From Robertmurraya korlensis (GTDB lineage: Bacteria; Bacillota; Bacilli; Bacillales; Cytobacillaceae), in assembly GCF_023715225.1 (NCBI RefSeq), contig NZ_JAMBNS010000001.1:310001-374000 (forward strand): a DNA stretch of 64,000 nucleotides. The letters run 5' to 3'. The notes beneath the pieces are model-generated. The model did not search any database and was not told the origin of the DNA. It saw nothing but the letters and a program-made list of their open reading frames with translations. Of this stretch, positions 1 to 9,395 are shown piece by piece. Position 1 is the first letter of the stretch, and each line of letters starts with the position of its first letter. The position numbers and the translations under genes are program-made.

Positions 1-2
1 TG

Positions 3-1304
3 CCAGGGCTACATGCTGCTTTTGTTGATATTGGTGAAGAAAAACAAGGGTTCTTACATAGAGATAAGCTCGTTTCATTTTTATCAGCAAAAGATGAAAA
101 AACTGCAAGAGAAACAAAAGGGATTGGGTCATTTGTCCATCAAGGCGAGAGGCTCCTTGTTCAGGTGGAAAAAGATGCTAGTGGTGACAAAGGACCACGT
201 TTAACTGGAATTGTTGAGATTAACGGAAAGAATATGGTATATCTGCCAAATGGATATTATGTGGCTGTCTCAAGAAAAATAGAAGATACACAGCAAAGAG
301 AAAGCTGGCGTCAGATAGGGCATGAACTGAAAGAAGAGCATGAAGGGCTCATTTTTCGTACATCATGTGCGGATGCAAAAAGAGATGAAATTGAAACAGA
401 ACTTCACCATTTACGAAGTCAGTATCATGAACTCACAAAATCTTTGAAAATGGTAAAGAAACCGATGATTGTTCATGAAAGTGAGCACTTTATTAAGGAA
501 CTTAGGGAAGAATGTAAGAAAATGAAGCCTGCCACTATTGTAATTGATGACATTAGCCTAAGGGATAAGCTTTTAGCAGGTGGTTCTGATGATCTAGAAT
601 GTGAAATTCTTCATTATCATGAGAAACAAAATATATTTTCCGCATACGGGGTTGAAGACTCAGTTGAAAAAGCATTAAGACGTGTCGTTTGGCTGTCAAA
701 CGGTGCGTATATAGTCATTGATGAAACAGAAGCTCTTACCATTATTGATGTGAATACGGGAAAGTATTCAGGGAAAAATCATCTGCAAGATACCGTTGTG
801 AAGACAAATGAGCTTGCGGCAGAAGAGATTGCTCGACAATTAAGAATAAGAGACATTGGTGGGATTATTCTTATAGATTTTATTGATATGAAAGATAGTG
901 CTGACCAGGAAACGGTACAAAAGAAACTGGGTAAAGCTCTGCAAAAGGATCATAGACGAACAAATATCGTAGGTTTTACTCAGCTAGGTATTATGCAGCT
1001 TACTAGAAAGAAAACAAAAGTAGCCCTTTCTGAAGGATTAACTGAAAAATGTAGAGTCTGCGATGGAACAGGAAGTGTGTTAAGTGCAGAAACGGTGGCC
1101 TTCAAGCTGGAGCGAGAGCTTTGGGAGCTAAGAGGGACCGATTACGAGTCAGTGACCATTGAAACGACGGAAGAAGTAAAAGATGTGTTTTCAGGTTTGG
1201 AAGGAAAACATCTGAAGAGAATGGAAGAAATTATTCATGTAACCCTTCGTTTTGTTGTCATATCAAACAATAAACCTTTCTATAAAATTACGAAGCTCAT
1301 CTAA
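3..1304 (+). CDS. rng: Ribonuclease G (RNase E/G family), 5' end missing
   Basis: Single-strand-specific endoribonuclease for RNA maturation and decay. The frame is open from the window edge, so the N-terminus is cut off by the window rather than by mutation. The first visible residues (PGLHAAFVDIGE) belong to the S1-like RNA-binding region. The catalytic core follows, with the two acidic motifs that bind the metal in this family: an IIDVNTGK segment (around base 745) and LIDFIDMKD (around base 875). A CRVCDGTG cysteine pair near base 1050 matches the Zn-link of RNase E/G. Dimer-interface sequence follows to the stop. The length visible (433 codons) is near the full size of short RNase G proteins. 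It lies directly upstream of the L21 leader and rplU. From memory, B. subtilis has no RNase E/G, so this gene marks a different Bacillaceae lineage. Family assignment is very secure; the exact substrates are not known. Confidence 0.95.
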   Translation, partial: PGLHAAFVDIGEEKQGFLHRDKLVSFLSAKDEKTARETKGIGSFVHQGERLLVQVEKDASGDKGPRLTGIVEINGKNMVYLPNGYYVAVSRKIEDTQQRESWRQIGHELKEEHEGLIFRTSCADAKRDEIETELHHLRSQYHELTKSLKMVKKPMIVHESEHFIKELREECKKMKPATIVIDDISLRDKLLAGGSDDLECEILHYHEKQNIFSAYGVEDSVEKALRRVVWLSNGAYIVIDETEALTIIDVNTGKYSGKNHLQDTVVKTNELAAEEIARQLRIRDIGGIILIDFIDMKDSADQETVQKKLGKALQKDHRRTNIVGFTQLGIMQLTRKKTKVALSEGLTEKCRVCDGTGSVLSAETVAFKLERELWELRGTDYESVTIETTEEVKDVFSGLEGKHLKRMEEIIHVTLRFVVISNNKPFYKITKLI

Positions 1305-1321
1305 CAGTGAGCTTTTTGGTA

Positions 1322-1349
1322 TTGACAATAAGAGAAAAAATATGATAAT
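1322..1349 (+). promoter_or_regulatory. Predicted sigma-A promoter of the rplU operon
   Basis: A perfect -35 TTGACA (1322-1327) is separated by 16 bp from GATAAT (1344-1349). It sits right after the rng stop and before the L21 leader, so the ribosomal-protein operon has its own start. Confidence 0.8.
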
Positions 1350-1355
1350 ATCGTT

Positions 1356-1450
1356 TATGTTATGTTTGTAGCACCCGTGCTACAACCGCGCAGATCAGGT
1401 TATAAGTCTTTCGTTAGAAAAGCGCCTGTGATGGCGAGTCTTAGTTTATA
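1356..1450 (+). ncRNA. L21 leader (ribosomal protein autoregulatory element)
   Basis: The untranslated stretch between the promoter and rplU contains a strong hairpin TGTAGCA-CCCG-TGCTACA (about 1367-1384) and a second stem CGCC/GGCG near 1423-1435, just upstream of the ribosome binding site. Position and structure match the L21_leader family of Bacillales, in which a ribosomal protein of the operon is thought to feed back on expression. Assignment is by location and hairpins; a covariance-model search would be decisive. Confidence 0.75.
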
Positions 1451-1464
1451 AGGAGGTGCAGTTC

Positions 1465-1773
1465 ATGTACGCAATTATTGAAACAGGCGGAAAGCAAGTA
1501 AAGGTAGAAGCAGGACAAACTATCTACATTGAAAAGCTAAACGCTGAAGCAGGCGAAACTGTTACATTTGACAAGGTTTTATTCGTTGGTGGAGAAAGCG
1601 TAAAGGTAGGAAGCCCAGTTGTTGAGGGTGCTACTGTTACAGCTAAAGTTGAAAAGCAAGGTCGCGCTAAGAAGATCATTGTTTTCAAGTACAAGGCGAA
1701 GAAAAACCAACGCAAAAAGCAAGGTCATCGTCAACCATACACAAAAGTTGTCATTGAAAAAATCAACGCGTAA
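1465..1773 (+). CDS. rplU: 50S ribosomal protein L21
   Basis: Structural protein of the large ribosomal subunit that binds 23S rRNA. The 102-residue sequence starts [17 protein letters not shown], the invariant L21 N-terminus, and contains the basic segment [15 protein letters not shown] near the C-terminus that contacts rRNA. An upstream in-frame GTG (1456) lies inside the Shine-Dalgarno AAGGAGGTG, so ATG 1465 is the true start. It is the first gene of the rplU-prp-rpmA operon behind the L21 leader. Confidence 0.97.
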   Translation: MYAIIETGGKQVKVEAGQTIYIEKLNAEAGETVTFDKVLFVGGESVKVGSPVVEGATVTAKVEKQGRAKKIIVFKYKAKKNQRKKQGHRQPYTKVVIEKINA

Positions 1774-1784
1774 GGCGGTCTAAG

Positions 1785-2422
<638 letters not shown>

Positions 2423-2432
2423 TTCTTTTAGA

Positions 2433-2464
2433 AAAAACTCTAACCTTTAGGTTAGAGTTTTTTT
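2433..2464 (+). terminator. Intrinsic terminator after rpmA
   Basis: ACTCTAACC (2437-2445), loop TTTA, GGTTAGAGT (2450-2458), then a run of T. It closes the rplU-prp-rpmA operon. Confidence 0.92.
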
Positions 2465-2556
2465 AATCATAAAGCTATTACCAAGGTTTTCTTTTTTGCT
2501 ATACTAAAAACAAGCAGTTTTCTGACTGATAACGAATTGGTACAGGAGTGCATGAG

Positions 2557-3102
2557 ATGAAGAAGGATTGGACGACGGTTGAGTTGCTGAGTCACTCGCG
2601 TCACGATTGGTTAAATAAAGTACAGCTCATAAAAGGTAACTTATCTTTACATAAATACGACAGGGTAAACGAAATCATTCAGGAAATTGTTATTGAGGCA
2701 CAAAATGAGGCTCGTCTCTCTCAATTACATACACCACAGCTTGCTGCCCTCTTTCTTACCTGCAACTGGAACAACTTCTCTTTTCAGGTAGATTATGAAG
2801 TGCTCGAGGCATCTACCGACAACCAAAACATAATTAATGACAGTATTGCTTTGAACTGGATAACCTTATTTTTTGAGTGTTTACAGCAAAATGTTCAGGA
2901 GTTTGCTGAGAATCATTTATCAATTACGATTGATAGACAACAAAAGGCAGCCTGTTTCTTTTTTGATTTTAGAGGAATAATAAAAAATAGGACAGGTCTT
3001 GAAGAATTTTTCAAAAGAAAAGAAACATTAATAGAAGTAATCGTTCATGAATGTTCGGAACAGGAATTTTCGTTACAGGTATTCTTACCATATGAGGAAT
3101 AA
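2557..3102 (+). CDS. spo0B: Sporulation initiation phosphotransferase Spo0B
   Basis: Phosphorelay protein that moves phosphate from Spo0F to Spo0A at entry into sporulation. The active-site histidine lies in SHSRHDWLNKVQLIKGNLS (His16 here, equivalent to His30 of the B. subtilis protein), followed by the second helix of the dimerization hairpin (KYDRVNEIIQEIVIEA) and a degenerate histidine-kinase-like C-terminal domain without ATP-binding motifs. Starts at 2548 (GTG) and 2557 (ATG) are possible; AGGAG at 2544-2548 favours ATG 2557, giving 181 aa. It lies between rpmA and obgE as in other Bacillus species, where Obg is also needed for Spo0A activation. Confidence 0.93.
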   Translation: MKKDWTTVELLSHSRHDWLNKVQLIKGNLSLHKYDRVNEIIQEIVIEAQNEARLSQLHTPQLAALFLTCNWNNFSFQVDYEVLEASTDNQNIINDSIALNWITLFFECLQQNVQEFAENHLSITIDRQQKAACFFFDFRGIIKNRTGLEEFFKRKETLIEVIVHECSEQEFSLQVFLPYEE

Positions 3103-3192
3103 TTGGATCATTCGATTCTCGTCATGTGATGACAACTTCTATCAGGCTCATTTCTATAGAGCAACAACATAGGACAGACGGGAGGATTTACG

Positions 3193-4485
3193 ATGTTTGT
3201 AGATCAGGTAAAGATTTACGTAAAAGGTGGAGACGGTGGAAATGGGATGGTAGCATTCCGTCGTGAAAAATATGTACCAAAGGGTGGACCTGCTGGAGGT
3301 GACGGCGGGAAAGGTGCAGATGTAGTTTTTCAGGTAGAAGAAGGATTACGAACGTTAATGGATTTTAGATACCAAAGGCATTTTAAAGCTCCCCGTGGTG
3401 AACATGGGATGTCCAAAAATCAGCATGGTAAAAACTCGAAAGATATGATTGTTAAAGTTCCACCAGGGACTGTAGTAACAGACGCAGAAACAAATGAAAT
3501 AATTGCAGATTTAGTTGAACATGGACAACGTGCAATTATTGCTCGAGGCGGTCGAGGTGGTCGAGGAAATTCTCGATTCGCTACACCAGCTAATCCAGCA
3601 CCTGAATTATCTGAGCATGGCGAGCCAGGACAGGAAAGAGATGTCATTCTTGAGCTCAAGCTTTTAGCTGATGTTGGATTGGTGGGCTTCCCTAGCGTTG
3701 GAAAGTCAACATTACTGTCTGTCGTTTCTTCTGCAAAACCGAAAATTGCAGAGTATCATTTTACGACGATTGTTCCGAACCTTGGAATGGTCGAGACAGA
3801 AGATGGAAGAAGCTTTGTAATGGCTGATCTGCCAGGGCTAATTGAAGGCGCTCATTCCGGTGTAGGACTTGGTCATCAGTTCTTGCGACATATTGAAAGA
3901 ACAAGGGTCATCGTTCATGTAATTGATATGGCAGCAACAGAAGGAAGAGATCCTTATGAGGATTACGTAACGATCAATAAAGAGTTACAGGAATACAATT
4001 TACGATTAACTGAAAGACCACAAATTATCGTAGCCAATAAGATGGATATGCCAGAAGCAGAAGAAAATCTAAAAGCCTTTAAAGAAAAATTAACAGATGA
4101 ATATCCCATCTTCCCTATCTCAGCGATTACGCGTCAGGGACTTAGAGATTTACTTTTTGCGGTTGCTGATAAGATTGAACAAACACCTGAATTTCCACTT
4201 CATGAGGAAGAGCTTGAGAGTACGGGAATCCATCGCGTGCTTTACAAACATGAAGCAGAGCAGACAGAGTTTGTTATTACGAGAGATCCGGATGGAAGCT
4301 TTGTGGTGTCAGGACACGCTGTGGAAAGATTATTTAAGATGACTGATTTCTCTAGAGACGAGTCGATCAAACGATTTGCTCGCCAGCTTCGCGGTATGGG
4401 AGTCGATGAAGCCTTAAGAGAAAGAGGCGCCAAAAATGGTGATACAGTAAGACTAATGGATTATGAATTTGAGTTTTTAGATTAG
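3193..4485 (+). CDS. obgE: GTPase Obg
   Basis: Essential GTPase linked to 50S subunit assembly, the stress response and sporulation. The 430 residues show the three expected domains: glycine-rich Obg fold (1-158, with [15 protein letters not shown]), G domain with P-loop GFPSVGKST (165-173), switch [11 protein letters not shown] and NKMD specificity motif, and a C-terminal OCT domain ending in the acidic EFEFLD. GGGAGGATT precedes ATG 3193. It follows spo0B with about 90 bases in between, where I see no terminator. Confidence 0.97.
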   Translation: MFVDQVKIYVKGGDGGNGMVAFRREKYVPKGGPAGGDGGKGADVVFQVEEGLRTLMDFRYQRHFKAPRGEHGMSKNQHGKNSKDMIVKVPPGTVVTDAETNEIIADLVEHGQRAIIARGGRGGRGNSRFATPANPAPELSEHGEPGQERDVILELKLLADVGLVGFPSVGKSTLLSVVSSAKPKIAEYHFTTIVPNLGMVETEDGRSFVMADLPGLIEGAHSGVGLGHQFLRHIERTRVIVHVIDMAATEGRDPYEDYVTINKELQEYNLRLTERPQIIVANKMDMPEAEENLKAFKEKLTDEYPIFPISAITRQGLRDLLFAVADKIEQTPEFPLHEEELESTGIHRVLYKHEAEQTEFVITRDPDGSFVVSGHAVERLFKMTDFSRDESIKRFARQLRGMGVDEALRERGAKNGDTVRLMDYEFEFLD

Positions 4486-4518
4486 TATTTCGTAGCGCTT
4501 TACCTGGGGGTGGGGAAA

Positions 4519-4977
4519 ATGAAAGAAGAAGATATATTAGACAAGAAGTTTTACTTAGTTCGTGAAGATGTGCTGCCTGAAGCGATGAAAAAAACTCTCG
4601 ATGCAAAGGAAATGCTTGAACGTGGGAAGGTTGAGTCTGTGTGGGATGCGGTTCAAAAGGTTGACTTAAGCCGCAGTGCCTTTTACAAATATAGAGACAC
4701 AGTCTTTCCTTTCCACACGATTGTTAAAGAACGGCTAATTACCTTGTTTTTTCATCTCGAAGATCGTTCAGGTACGCTTTCACAACTGCTTGGTGTGGTA
4801 GCATCATCTGGTTGTAACGTATTGACTATTCATCAGACAATCCCACTTCAAGGTAGGGCCAACGTAACGCTATCTTTAAATACGACGGATATGGCTATTG
4901 AGATTGAAGAACTGCTTGCACGATTACGGAGGATGGAATTTGTAGAGAAGGTTGAAGTACTAGGGTCAGGAGCATAA
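4519..4977 (+). CDS. pheB: ACT domain-containing protein PheB
   Basis: Small regulatory-type protein (152 aa) of the UPF0735 ACT family. The N-terminus [18 protein letters not shown] is diagnostic, with the helical [15 protein letters not shown] segment next and a C-terminal ACT fold ([17 protein letters not shown], then [11 protein letters not shown]). In Bacilli it is always beside pheA and has been thought to sense an aromatic amino acid, but its biochemical role is not established. ATG 4519 is preferred over GTG 4510 because the latter lies inside the G-rich ribosome binding site. Confidence 0.9.
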   Translation: MKEEDILDKKFYLVREDVLPEAMKKTLDAKEMLERGKVESVWDAVQKVDLSRSAFYKYRDTVFPFHTIVKERLITLFFHLEDRSGTLSQLLGVVASSGCNVLTIHQTIPLQGRANVTLSLNTTDMAIEIEELLARLRRMEFVEKVEVLGSGA

Positions 4978-5076
4978 TTGCTTCCGCCCTGTTTTTCATT
5001 TGTATACATATTTTGTTTAAAGTGATAAAGTGATAAAAAGAGAGAAATGGATTGTGGTAACAAAGGAGAGAGAATA

Positions 5077-5931
5077 TTGAAAGTAGCATTTTTAGGACCA
5101 AGAGCCACGTTTACTGATTTAGTGACAAGAGAAATGTTTCCTCACGAGGAGCGAATTCCTTATGCCACAATTCCGGATTGCTTAGATGCAGTAATGGAGG
5201 AAGAGGTTGACGTTACGGTTGTTCCGCTTGAAAATACGTTAGAAGGTTCGGTAAATATTACTCTGGATTATTTAATTCATGAAATTAACTTACCGATTAT
5301 TGCTGAGGTTACAACTCCTGTAAAGCAGCATTTACTTGTACATCCATCTGTGAAAGAGAGATGGCAGGAGGTAACAAAAGTATTAAGCCATCCGCATGCC
5401 ATTGCGCAATGTCATAAGTTCCTTCACGGATCACTAAAAGGTGTACCTTGCGAGAATGCAACGAGCACAGCTGCTGCAGCGAAATATATTATCGAACATC
5501 CGGATGAAACCGTAGCCGCTATTGCGAATCAGTTAGCTGCTAAAGAATATGGACTAGCTATTGCAAAAGATAATATTCATGACTACGACTTTAACCATAC
5601 AAGATTTATCGTGTTATCAAAGAAAAACATCCCTCTCCAACCAAAAACCATTGATATCAAAGGTTATAAAACGACCGTAATGGTCACGTTGCCTACGGAT
5701 CGATCAGGTGCTTTACATCAAGTGCTATCTGCATTTGCATGGAGAAAATTAAATTTGTCAAAAATCGAGTCACGTCCAATGAAGACGGGACTTGGAAATT
5801 ACTTTTTTATCATTGATATTGAGGAGAAGATGGACGAGGTTCTGATACCAGGTGCCATTGCCGAACTAGAAGCGCTCGGTTGTAGTGTATCGGTACTTGG
5901 CAGCTATCCGTATTATCATGAAATTGGGTAA
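5077..5931 (+). CDS. pheA: Prephenate dehydratase
   Basis: Converts prephenate to phenylpyruvate, the committed step to phenylalanine. The protein is monofunctional (284 aa). The N-terminal part is the periplasmic-binding-like catalytic domain (FLGPRATFTDLV, ENTLEGSV, then a catalytic threonine in FNHTRFIVL). The C-terminal part is an ACT regulatory domain with the phenylalanine-binding GALHQVL and ESRP motifs. AAAGGAGAG (5062-5070) points to TTG 5077 rather than ATG 5047. Prephenate is also the donor for the tRNA hydroxylation attributed to TrhP, encoded further along. A terminator shared with the convergent niaR follows. Confidence 0.95.
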   Translation: MKVAFLGPRATFTDLVTREMFPHEERIPYATIPDCLDAVMEEEVDVTVVPLENTLEGSVNITLDYLIHEINLPIIAEVTTPVKQHLLVHPSVKERWQEVTKVLSHPHAIAQCHKFLHGSLKGVPCENATSTAAAAKYIIEHPDETVAAIANQLAAKEYGLAIAKDNIHDYDFNHTRFIVLSKKNIPLQPKTIDIKGYKTTVMVTLPTDRSGALHQVLSAFAWRKLNLSKIESRPMKTGLGNYFFIIDIEEKMDEVLIPGAIAELEALGCSVSVLGSYPYYHEIG

Positions 5932-5949
5932 TCAGAAAAGCGGAAGCGC

Positions 5950-5988
5950 AAAAACCTAGTTGCTTTAACGAGCAACTAGGTTTTTTTA
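5950..5988. terminator. Bidirectional terminator between pheA and niaR
   Basis: AAACCTAGTTGCT, loop TTAACG, AGCAACTAGGTTT with A-rich and T-rich flanks, so it works in both directions for the convergent genes. Confidence 0.88.
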
Positions 5989-6525
5989 TTTTCGATCAAT
6001 GAGAAATCCGGCTTTGTCTAGTGCTTCTTCGACTTGATCAAGGATTTGTTCAGATGGTGCAGAGATGGTGTGAATATGAATTCCACCTGTCAACTCTGAG
6101 AGGTAGGAAGATTTGGTTGATTGCATTTTTTCTAAAAATTGTTTTACTTCTCTACGATTAGACACCATGATGGATGCAGTCAAATCGCCGTATATGGGAT
6201 GTTCAATTCTTACATCCTTGACAGTAACTCCATGATCAACGAGCAAATTTAATTCTTCTTCTGTCTGGTCAGGGGGATGTGAACAGGCAATGGTTCGGTA
6301 AATAGGAGCATCGTTCGCTTGGTTGGAAAGATACAAATATCCCTGGCTCGTTGCCATTATTGGCTCACCCTTTGCCTTTAAAAGCGTAATGTCCCCGACA
6401 ATGACTTGTCTGCTCACATTCGTTCTTGTTGAGAGTTCTCCTCCAGTAATCGGTGCACCACTTGATCTTAGCCATTCAAGAATGAGCTCACGACGGTTTT
6501 CTCCTAGTATCTTTTTCTCATTCAT
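5986..6525 (-). CDS. niaR: NAD biosynthesis transcriptional repressor NiaR
   Basis: Niacin-responsive repressor of NAD synthesis and salvage genes (YrxA family, 179 aa). An N-terminal winged helix-turn-helix of the HTH_11 type (LILEWLRSSGAPITGGELS, SRQVIVGDITLLK) is followed by the 3H ligand domain, whose conserved histidines are visible in IACSHPP, VDHGVTVKDVRIEHPIYG and GGIHIHTI. It is transcribed after nifS, 32 bases downstream, away from the nadBCA operon it is expected to control through operators in the nifS-nadB gap. Confidence 0.93.
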   Translation of the reverse strand: MNEKKILGENRRELILEWLRSSGAPITGGELSTRTNVSRQVIVGDITLLKAKGEPIMATSQGYLYLSNQANDAPIYRTIACSHPPDQTEEELNLLVDHGVTVKDVRIEHPIYGDLTASIMVSNRREVKQFLEKMQSTKSSYLSELTGGIHIHTISAPSEQILDQVEEALDKAGFLIDRK

Positions 6526-6557
6526 TTAAAACGTCTCCCTTATTGTCAACACTACGA

Positions 6558-7715
6558 TTATTTTACCATACTTGTTATTTGTTTATCACGCTGTGGTGCT
6601 TCTTGGATGATAGCAATAATAGTTTGAGCCAATCCTTGTACCTCCGCTTCAGTTGTATGAACCCCGAATGATATACGGATGAACTCTTTTGCTGACTTAT
6701 CATCTATCCCTAGTGCAAGCATTGTTTTTGAGGGGCTTGTCTGTCCCACTTGGCAGGCACTTCCAGTAGAGATGGCGTATCCTTTACGGTTTGCCTCTAG
6801 CATCACCCATTGGCCTTCAAGTCCTTTTATTCGGAGACCTAGGATGGATGGTAGCTGTTTATCTACATTTTCATGAATAATGATTTCATTTCTTACGTCC
6901 TTTAGAAGAAAGAGAAACTGGTCACGTAAAGATTTCATGTGTTCAAAATTATGGGTCAAGTTTCTTACTTGTTTACTGGCAGCGGTAACCATGCTAACAA
7001 TGGCAGGAGTATTCACTGTTCCTGGTCTCATTCCACGCTCATGTGACGTGTTTGGATAATACGAATCAAATGGAATGGAAGGTGAAACATATAGCGCGCC
7101 AATTCCTTTAGGTCCATAGATTTTATGACCTGAGATGGTAAGACTATCTACGAATGGAGTAATCATTTTTATATCTAACTTCCCAAAGGATTGTACACAG
7201 TCACTGTGTAGGAGGATTCCATTTTTCTTACAAATCGCTCCGATTTCATTTAATGGCTGTATCGTTCCAATCTCAGAATTCACATGTTGTATACAAGCAA
7301 GTACGGTATCACCGCGAATAGCGGATTGAAACTGCTGTACATTAATCATTCCATTTTCCATTAAGGGCAATTCAGTAATCTCATAGCCTCTTAACATTTT
7401 TAACGACGAATGGATAGAGGAATGTTCAGCGATATTCGTGATAATATGCTTTCCTTTTTTGGATGATTGAGATAAGAGAGATTGAATCGCTAGAAAATTC
7501 CCTTCAGAACCACCGCTGGTAAAATAAACTCCTTCTTTCTTTACACCTAGTAATCTTGCAATTTCCTCTCTGCAGCCTTCAAGTAAGGTGGATGCACGAC
7601 TCCCTATATCATGTAGGCTTTGAGAATTTCCATAATACTCAGTTGAAGCCTTAATAAACGCTGAGGCAGCTTCAGGGTCCAGTGGACAGGTGGCAGCATA
7701 ATCAAAATATTTCAT
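6558..7715 (-). CDS. nifS: Cysteine desulfurase NifS-like, NAD cluster type
   Basis: PLP enzyme that takes sulfur from cysteine. In Bacillus this paralog serves assembly of the [4Fe-4S] cluster of NadA. The PLP lysine is Lys198 in SGHKIYGPKGIG, and the persulfide cysteine lies in STGSACQVGQTSPS. Length (385 aa) is normal. It is divergent from nadB, consistent with dedicated service to quinolinate synthesis. A second desulfurase, iscS, is encoded at 41.9 kb beside mnmA, so the window holds two specialised paralogs. Confidence 0.94.
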   Translation of the reverse strand: MKYFDYAATCPLDPEAASAFIKASTEYYGNSQSLHDIGSRASTLLEGCREEIARLLGVKKEGVYFTSGGSEGNFLAIQSLLSQSSKKGKHIITNIAEHSSIHSSLKMLRGYEITELPLMENGMINVQQFQSAIRGDTVLACIQHVNSEIGTIQPLNEIGAICKKNGILLHSDCVQSFGKLDIKMITPFVDSLTISGHKIYGPKGIGALYVSPSIPFDSYYPNTSHERGMRPGTVNTPAIVSMVTAASKQVRNLTHNFEHMKSLRDQFLFLLKDVRNEIIIHENVDKQLPSILGLRIKGLEGQWVMLEANRKGYAISTGSACQVGQTSPSKTMLALGIDDKSAKEFIRISFGVHTTEAEVQGLAQTIIAIIQEAPQRDKQITSMVK

Positions 7716-7746
7716 TGTCGTCCTCCAAATACTCGATTTCCTTCAC

Positions 7747-7798
7747 AAAACACTTGTCATTATTGTAATTGTATGTAAATATAAGTGTCAAGACACCT
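7747..7798. promoter_or_regulatory. Divergent nifS/nadB promoters with NiaR-type operators
   Basis: The inverted repeat GTGTC-AA-GACAC (7785-7796) and a related half-site CACTTGTC (7751-7758) resemble NiaR sites of Bacillales. On the minus strand TTGACA (7791-7786) is 18 bp from TACAAT (7767-7762), giving the nifS promoter. On the plus strand TTGTCA (7754-7759) is 16 bp from TAAATA (7776-7781), giving a plausible nadB promoter. Each operator overlaps a -35 element, so one repressor could silence both directions. Confidence 0.75.
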
Positions 7799-7820
7799 GT
7801 AAAATACGGATGGTGATAAA

Positions 7821-9395
7821 ATGATACACTCCGATGTGTTAATTATAGGAAGTGGAGTGGCTGCTTTGCAATTAGCAAAGAAGCTTAGCTGTGATATAAA
7901 TGTGATTGTTCTCACAAAATCAAAAGCGGCTGATGGAAATTCTAATCTTGCTCAGGGCGGCATAGCGGCCGCAATAGCTATGGAAGACCATCCTGACAAA
8001 CATTATCTTGATACGTTGGAGGCTGGAAGGTACACAAATGATCGTGAGTTAGTGAAAGAAATGACAGCAATGGCTCCAGATCTAATTAAAGAAATGGTAT
8101 GTGAAGGATGTGCGTTTGACCGAGCGAAAGACGGCGGCTTACTGCTTGGATTAGAAGGAGCACATAGTCATAATCGAATCGTTCATAGCGGTGGGGATGC
8201 AACAGGAAAAAATATAATGAGTTTTTTATTAAAGGAAACTATGCACCTTAAAATAATCGAAGAAATGGTTGTTTACGAGTTGTTGGTTATAGATGGAAAG
8301 TGTATTGGTGTAAAAGCCAAGAATAAACATGGAGAGACAAACGTTTTCCTTGCAAACCACGTTGTTCTAGCAACAGGAGGACTAGGTCAACTATATAGTT
8401 TTACTTCAAATGCAGAAACAGTGGTCGGAGATGGAATTGCACTAGCATACCTTGCAGGTGCTGAAGTTGCAGATTTAGAATTTATTCAATTTCATCCAAC
8501 TCTTTTGTTTGTTGAAGGGAAGTGTCAAGGTCTAGTTTCGGAAGCTGTTCGCGGCGAAGGGGCATTTCTAACTTTAAAGGATGGAACAAGAATTATGAAA
8601 AATGTACATCCCATGGAAGACCTAGCACCAAGACATATTGTGTCTCAAACAATATTTAATTATTGGCAAGCAGGTGAGCAAGTATTTTTAGATATTCGTA
8701 ATATAAAAGAGTTTACTATAAAGTTTCCAACGATAACCAAAATGTGTGAGGAGAATCAAGTTAATCTTTCAAAAGGTCTTATTCCGGTTGTCCCTGGCTG
8801 CCATTTTTTAATGGGCGGAGTAAAAACGGATCATTATGGACGTACAAGTGTCCAGAACCTTTATGCAATTGGCGAGGTAGCTTACACAGGAATACACGGT
8901 GCCAACCGATTAGCTAGTAACTCCTTATTAGAAGGCCTTTTTTTCGGAAAGAGGCTTGCCGGTTTAATCAATCAAACAGTCAAGCTGGATTCATCTTTAT
9001 CCTCTTTTAGCGAAAGAAGTTCACGGATGATGGACGCAGTGTCGCTCCCGGATAAGACAGTTATACAGGCAAATATGATGAAACATGCAGGGATTGTTAG
9101 AAACAAAGAAGATTTACAAGAGCATTTAGCTTGGCTAGAGAGCTTCCAAATACAGGAGCTACTAAGTTATTCAATTGATGAGAGGTCAAAGGAAGATATC
9201 CAAGTGATTTTTATGTTAATTACTGCTTGGTTAGTTACGAAATCAGCACTTCTTCGAGAAGAGAGCCGTGGAGGGCATTTTCGAGAGGACTTTCCATTTG
9301 AAGAAAAAGGTTGGTTAGAAAAAAAAATCATTTTAAAACATAGACAGGAGCAGGGAGATTCCTATGAACAAATTAAAGCTGCGTTTGCAACTTGA
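7821..9395 (+). CDS. nadB: L-aspartate oxidase
   Basis: FAD enzyme that oxidises aspartate to iminoaspartate, the first step of de novo NAD synthesis. The dinucleotide-binding motif GSGVAALQLAKKL is at residues 10-22, followed by SNLAQGGIAAA and RIVHSGGDATG, and the active-site region (EFIQFHPTLL, YAIGEVAYTGIHGANRLASNSL). The C-terminal helical domain is typical of the succinate dehydrogenase/fumarate reductase flavoprotein family. Full length (524 aa). It overlaps nadC by 32 bases, so translation of the operon is coupled. Confidence 0.95.
   Translation: MIHSDVLIIGSGVAALQLAKKLSCDINVIVLTKSKAADGNSNLAQGGIAAAIAMEDHPDKHYLDTLEAGRYTNDRELVKEMTAMAPDLIKEMVCEGCAFDRAKDGGLLLGLEGAHSHNRIVHSGGDATGKNIMSFLLKETMHLKIIEEMVVYELLVIDGKCIGVKAKNKHGETNVFLANHVVLATGGLGQLYSFTSNAETVVGDGIALAYLAGAEVADLEFIQFHPTLLFVEGKCQGLVSEAVRGEGAFLTLKDGTRIMKNVHPMEDLAPRHIVSQTIFNYWQAGEQVFLDIRNIKEFTIKFPTITKMCEENQVNLSKGLIPVVPGCHFLMGGVKTDHYGRTSVQNLYAIGEVAYTGIHGANRLASNSLLEGLFFGKRLAGLINQTVKLDSSLSSFSERSSRMMDAVSLPDKTVIQANMMKHAGIVRNKEDLQEHLAWLESFQIQELLSYSIDERSKEDIQVIFMLITAWLVTKSALLREESRGGHFREDFPFEEKGWLEKKIILKHRQEQGDSYEQIKAAFAT

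Noticed and set aside
13-204. Separate 63-codon ORF or a frameshift in rng
   Set aside because: The real rng frame is open from base 3 through this region and reads as RNase G N-terminal sequence; the other frame is a shadow.
5934-5950. AGAAAAGCGGAAGCGC as a copy of a dispersed Bacillus repeat
   Set aside because: I recall similar short repeats in Bacillaceae, but only one copy was noticed in this window, so a repeat family cannot be supported.
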